From Sphagnum compactum (Eukaryota > Bryophyta > Sphagnopsida > Sphagnales): a stretch of 64,000 bases of DNA. The stretch covers positions 15,120,304-15,184,303 of the forward strand of contig OZ234496.1 in NCBI GenBank assembly GCA_965153455.1, read 5' to 3'. Below the pieces are notes generated by a model, which had not been told where the DNA came from, did no database searches, and saw only the letters and a list, made by a program, of their open reading frames with translations. The translations under genes and the position numbers were made by a program. This document shows, piece after piece, positions 61,079 through 64,000 of this stretch (position 1 is its first letter; every line of letters begins with the position of its first letter).

Positions 61079-63879
61079 ATGGCGGGCTTACGGGAGCAAT
61101 CTTCATTTCCTTGGTTGATGAGGCTTGGGAGGACAAAGCACCCGAGGTATGTATGGCAAGAGGAAATGCATGGATGCTGTAGTGAAATGCTAAGCCTCCC
61201 CCTCCTCCTCCAAAACTCTTTGAATTCATGCATTCAGAACAGAGATGACATCATCTCGGCATCACCATGATGTCCAAGAAGCTTGGTCTATTTTCTTTGA
61301 GAGACAGAAGCAAATTGCAACAACAACAGCACAGGAATCATCATCAGGAAGGTGACAACAATTTGCAGCAACAACAAAAAGACAGGGATCACCATCAAGA
61401 AGGTGTCAGCAATTTTTTGCAACAACAAAAAAGAGACCCAGGGATCATCAAGAAAGTTACCGTTAGGGTTTCTCTCACAAGGGTCTGATGGCTGAAAGAG
61501 ATGATGAATCTTGTTTAAGGAGTTCTCATCTTTTTTCTCTCTACATTTCTGATCGTCATTTTCTCTTTCTGCATTTGCAGCTGCTATGGCATGAAACCAA
61601 GTGAAGGGCATGGAGTTCAAGCAAGATGTTCTGCAGTAGACAGAGAAGAGGGACCAGATTTGAGTGTTACAGTAAATGGTCTGAAGCTTCCAAATCCCTT
61701 TCTCATTGCCTCAGGACCACCAGGCACCAATTACACTGTCATGAAACGTGCATTTGATGAAGGTTGGGGTGGTGTCATTGCCAAAACTGTAAAGTTCTGA
61801 AAAAACCCCTTTGAAAAGTATCTTTGCCAAACATGTTCTTCATGTGTTTCAGTTTCAGTGTCAAATCACCTCAAAATCTGTTCTAGAACCAGAGCACTAT
61901 CATTGGGATTTAGCATCAAGCTCTTATGCAATCGTTTTGCTGGAGTGTCATGGGAATTCAGCATCAAACTCTTCTTGCAACTGCTTGTGAAGGTTTGAGC
62001 TGATGATATATATGTTGTGTGTAAGTTCCAGAGGGATTGGAATTCAGGATTCAGCACTTCTCAATGTTTCAAGAATCTACGTGTAAGGAGGAGGGGGAAG
62101 CTCATCATCATCCAATAATTGTCTTTTGTTTTCAATTCAGGTATCACTGGATTCAGAAAAAGTGGTTAATGTCACACCAAGGTATGCAAAATTGAAAGCA
62201 TGGGCACCAGCTGGTACAAAGTCAGAAGTGATAGGGTGGGAGAATATTGAACTCATCAGTGATCGCCCATTTGAGACTATGCTGGCTGAGTTACAGCAAC
62301 TCAAGAAGGAATATCCAGATCGCATTCTTGTTGCATCTATAATGGAGGAGCATCACCGTGCTTCTTGGGAAGAAATTATTGAGCGGGTTGAAGCTACTGG
62401 TGTGGTATGTGGAACTGATCAACTGCATCCGATTGTCGTAAGAGATGAAGATTGGAGCATAGATGGTTTTGATACACAGCAAGATCTTTTGGTGGGTTTT
62501 GTAACAGGATGCGTTGGAGATAAACCTGGGATGTGCACATGGGAAAATGGGTGCTGTAATGGGCCAGGACTGTGTTTTATTGGAGGAGGTCTGTGGATGG
62601 GTCAATGCTAAAGCTTCTGTGCCCGTATGGGCTAAAATGACACCAAATGTTACAGACATAACTCAGGTGGGTAGTCAACCCTTTTACATAGTCCTCAATT
62701 TTTGTGGTTTTCTATCTGTGCTTCACAGTTTAGCAACTAGTAGACTTATCTCATCAGAATGTGAATCTTTGTTTCTTTTTCCTTCACCAGAAAATCCAAA
62801 TCTTAGATAAACCCCAGGCCCTCATAATGGAACATCAGGTATGAAATGCAGAGGAAAATAGTCTGCAACAATATTCCACAATTTTTTTTGTTGTTCTTGT
62901 TGTTTGAATCAACCAGGATTGTGTAATGTTTGATTGTTAGTGTATGCTGCATCTTTTCACATGGGATTTGTGGAGAGATTTGGAAGAGCTGTAAGGTGTT
63001 TTGGAGTCAATCCTTAGCCTTATGAGTTGCAATATCTGGCAGCAAAATTTTCAACCCATGTGTCCATGGAGAAATTCACAGCTGTTCTGGATGTGTATAT
63101 GTCTGGGGGTAGGATAGCCTGCACGGACAGCTTTACTGGCAGGCTGTGAAGGGATTGCAGCAATCAACACCATAATGGGTGTCATGGGCATCAACCTTGA
63201 CACCTTACGTCCGGAACCTTGTGTTGAAGGGTACATTTACTTTTCCACTGTAAAGAGCTTTGTAGAGAAACCAAATCTGCCCAGTTAGACATTGACAGAG
63301 ACCTCAATCTCATTCCTGAACTCTGAAATCAGCACAACAGCCAATCAAGAATGTATAAATGGGCTCCTCAAATGGCAGTTCTGTAGGCCTATGCAGAGAC
63401 CAGAAGTATGGGCACAAATTTTCTCTTATTCCTATGCAATTTTATCCTGTACTATGCTTCTTTGGAGTTCACAGGTATTCGACACCAGGTGGTTATTCAT
63501 CAAAAGCAATTCGCCCAATTGCACTGGCTAAGGTCATGTCAATCGCACAAATGATGAAGGCTGAGTTTCCGGGCAGTGATTTCTCCCTCTCAGGTATTGG
63601 TGGAGTGGAGACAGGCAATGATGCTGCAGAATTCATACTTCTGGGGGCCAACACTGTTCAGGTAATGTTGCAGCTACATCAATGTCATGATGGAGTTTCC
63701 TTCCTGTTGCTTCTGGAAATGGCAACAGAAGCTCAAGAATAATCAGGACTCACCTAAACACAATGACAGGTTTGCACAGGAGTGATGTTGCATGGATATG
63801 GGCATGTGAAATCCTTGTGCAAAGACCTGCAAGCCTTCATGTCAAAGCATGGCTTCACCTCCATCGAAGATTTCCAAGG
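61079..63879 (+). CDS. PYD1: dihydropyrimidine dehydrogenase PYD1 (partial, runs off right edge)
   Basis: Plastid enzyme that reduces uracil and thymine, the first step of pyrimidine breakdown. Exons 61079-61146, 61581-61788, 62141-62404, 62508-62666, 63118-63230, 63475-63661 and 63770-63879 all join in phase. The start at 61079 (AATAATGGCGGG) gives MAGLREQSSFPWLMRLGRTK, a plausible transit peptide, then DLSVTVNGLKLPNPFLIASG, PPGTNYTVMKRAFDEGW, VIGWENIELISDRP, VPVWAKMTPNVTDIT, AGCEGIAAINTIM, LRPEPCVEGYSTPGGYSS, LSGIGGVETGNDAAEFILLG and VCTGVMLHGYGHVKSLC. The seventh exon ends at a donor (AAGG|GTACAT) and the C-terminal exon lies beyond 64000. Exon 4 lacks four residues of the active-site loop (GCAHG-KMG instead of SCPHGMPERxMG), while the catalytic cysteine is kept. 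Confidence 0.95.
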
Positions 63880-64000
63880 GTACATTTCCTACAGCCACTT
63901 GGTAGTCATCACATGAGCCTTTTGTGTACGAAGAACAGTCTCTCTTCTATTCCTGGTGCCAAGACTCACTGATCTCAAGCCCATTGCTTTTTTTCTTAAC
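63880..64000 (+). other. start of the last visible PYD1 intron
   Basis: Begins with the donor GTACAT. No exon matching the conserved C-terminus (LQYFTTHTDLV-type) is visible before the window ends. Confidence 0.7.

Noticed and set aside
1-64000. tRNA, rRNA and CRISPR-type arrays
   Set aside because: No convincing tRNA B box in a cloverleaf context and no rRNA signature were seen. The tandem arrays lack the spacer/repeat structure of CRISPR, and the genome is eukaryotic.

Overview
The window is nuclear DNA of a land plant. It has spliced genes with GT-AG introns, Arabidopsis-type telomere motifs (CCCTAAA), a plant-style U6 snRNA gene with an upstream sequence element and TATA box, and plant-specific families (a DEX1-type FG-GAP protein, a DUF89-fused pantothenate kinase, an LPR-type multicopper oxidase, a DYW-class PPR relic). 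The long AT-rich, repeat-laden intergenic DNA and the wording of the PPR E/DYW relic remind me of ferns or another seedless plant. That placement is an inference from family resemblance, not something the sequence proves.

Layout. 1-17 kb is AT-rich and almost gene-free. It holds degenerate tandem arrays, a GC-rich hairpin-rich island (5.85-6.8 kb), a Ty3/gypsy integrase fragment (8.9 kb) and a decayed type II vacuolar H+-pyrophosphatase on the minus strand (11.75-13.5 kb). At 17.2-17.4 kb sits a small minus-strand exon for the mitochondrial ATP synthase epsilon subunit, next to a ~108-bp tandem array. 19.5-25.3 kb is DEX1 (minus), head to head with pantothenate kinase PANK2 (plus, 26.5-30.2 kb), so the two appear to share a bidirectional promoter zone. 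A U6 snRNA gene lies at 31.74 kb. 33.5-39.2 kb is a graveyard of gene relics: a PPR-DYW gene with an inserted telomere repeat, a HOP/STI1 co-chaperone relic and one exon of dephospho-CoA kinase with two stops. 39-45 kb is AT-rich with tandem arrays and one GC-rich island. 45.7-48.0 kb is an intact LPR-type multicopper ferroxidase (plus). 51.0-58.1 kb is Integrator subunit 6 (minus, 18 exons, resolved from start to stop). 59.5-60.0 kb holds a repeated CCAAT/site-II promoter-like module. 61.1 kb to the right edge is dihydropyrimidine dehydrogenase PYD1 (plus), which runs off the window.

The genes do not form a pathway cluster. Two belong to organelle or core metabolism (PANK2 for coenzyme A, PYD1 for uracil/thymine breakdown), one is a respiratory subunit, two concern snRNA and transcription (INTS6, U6), and two act in wall and iron/phosphate physiology (DEX1, LPR). 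Exon boundaries were set by eye from GT/AG sites, reading phase and family conservation. Where phases join without conflict over a whole gene (PANK2, INTS6, PYD1, DEX1 after its first exon) the models are strong.
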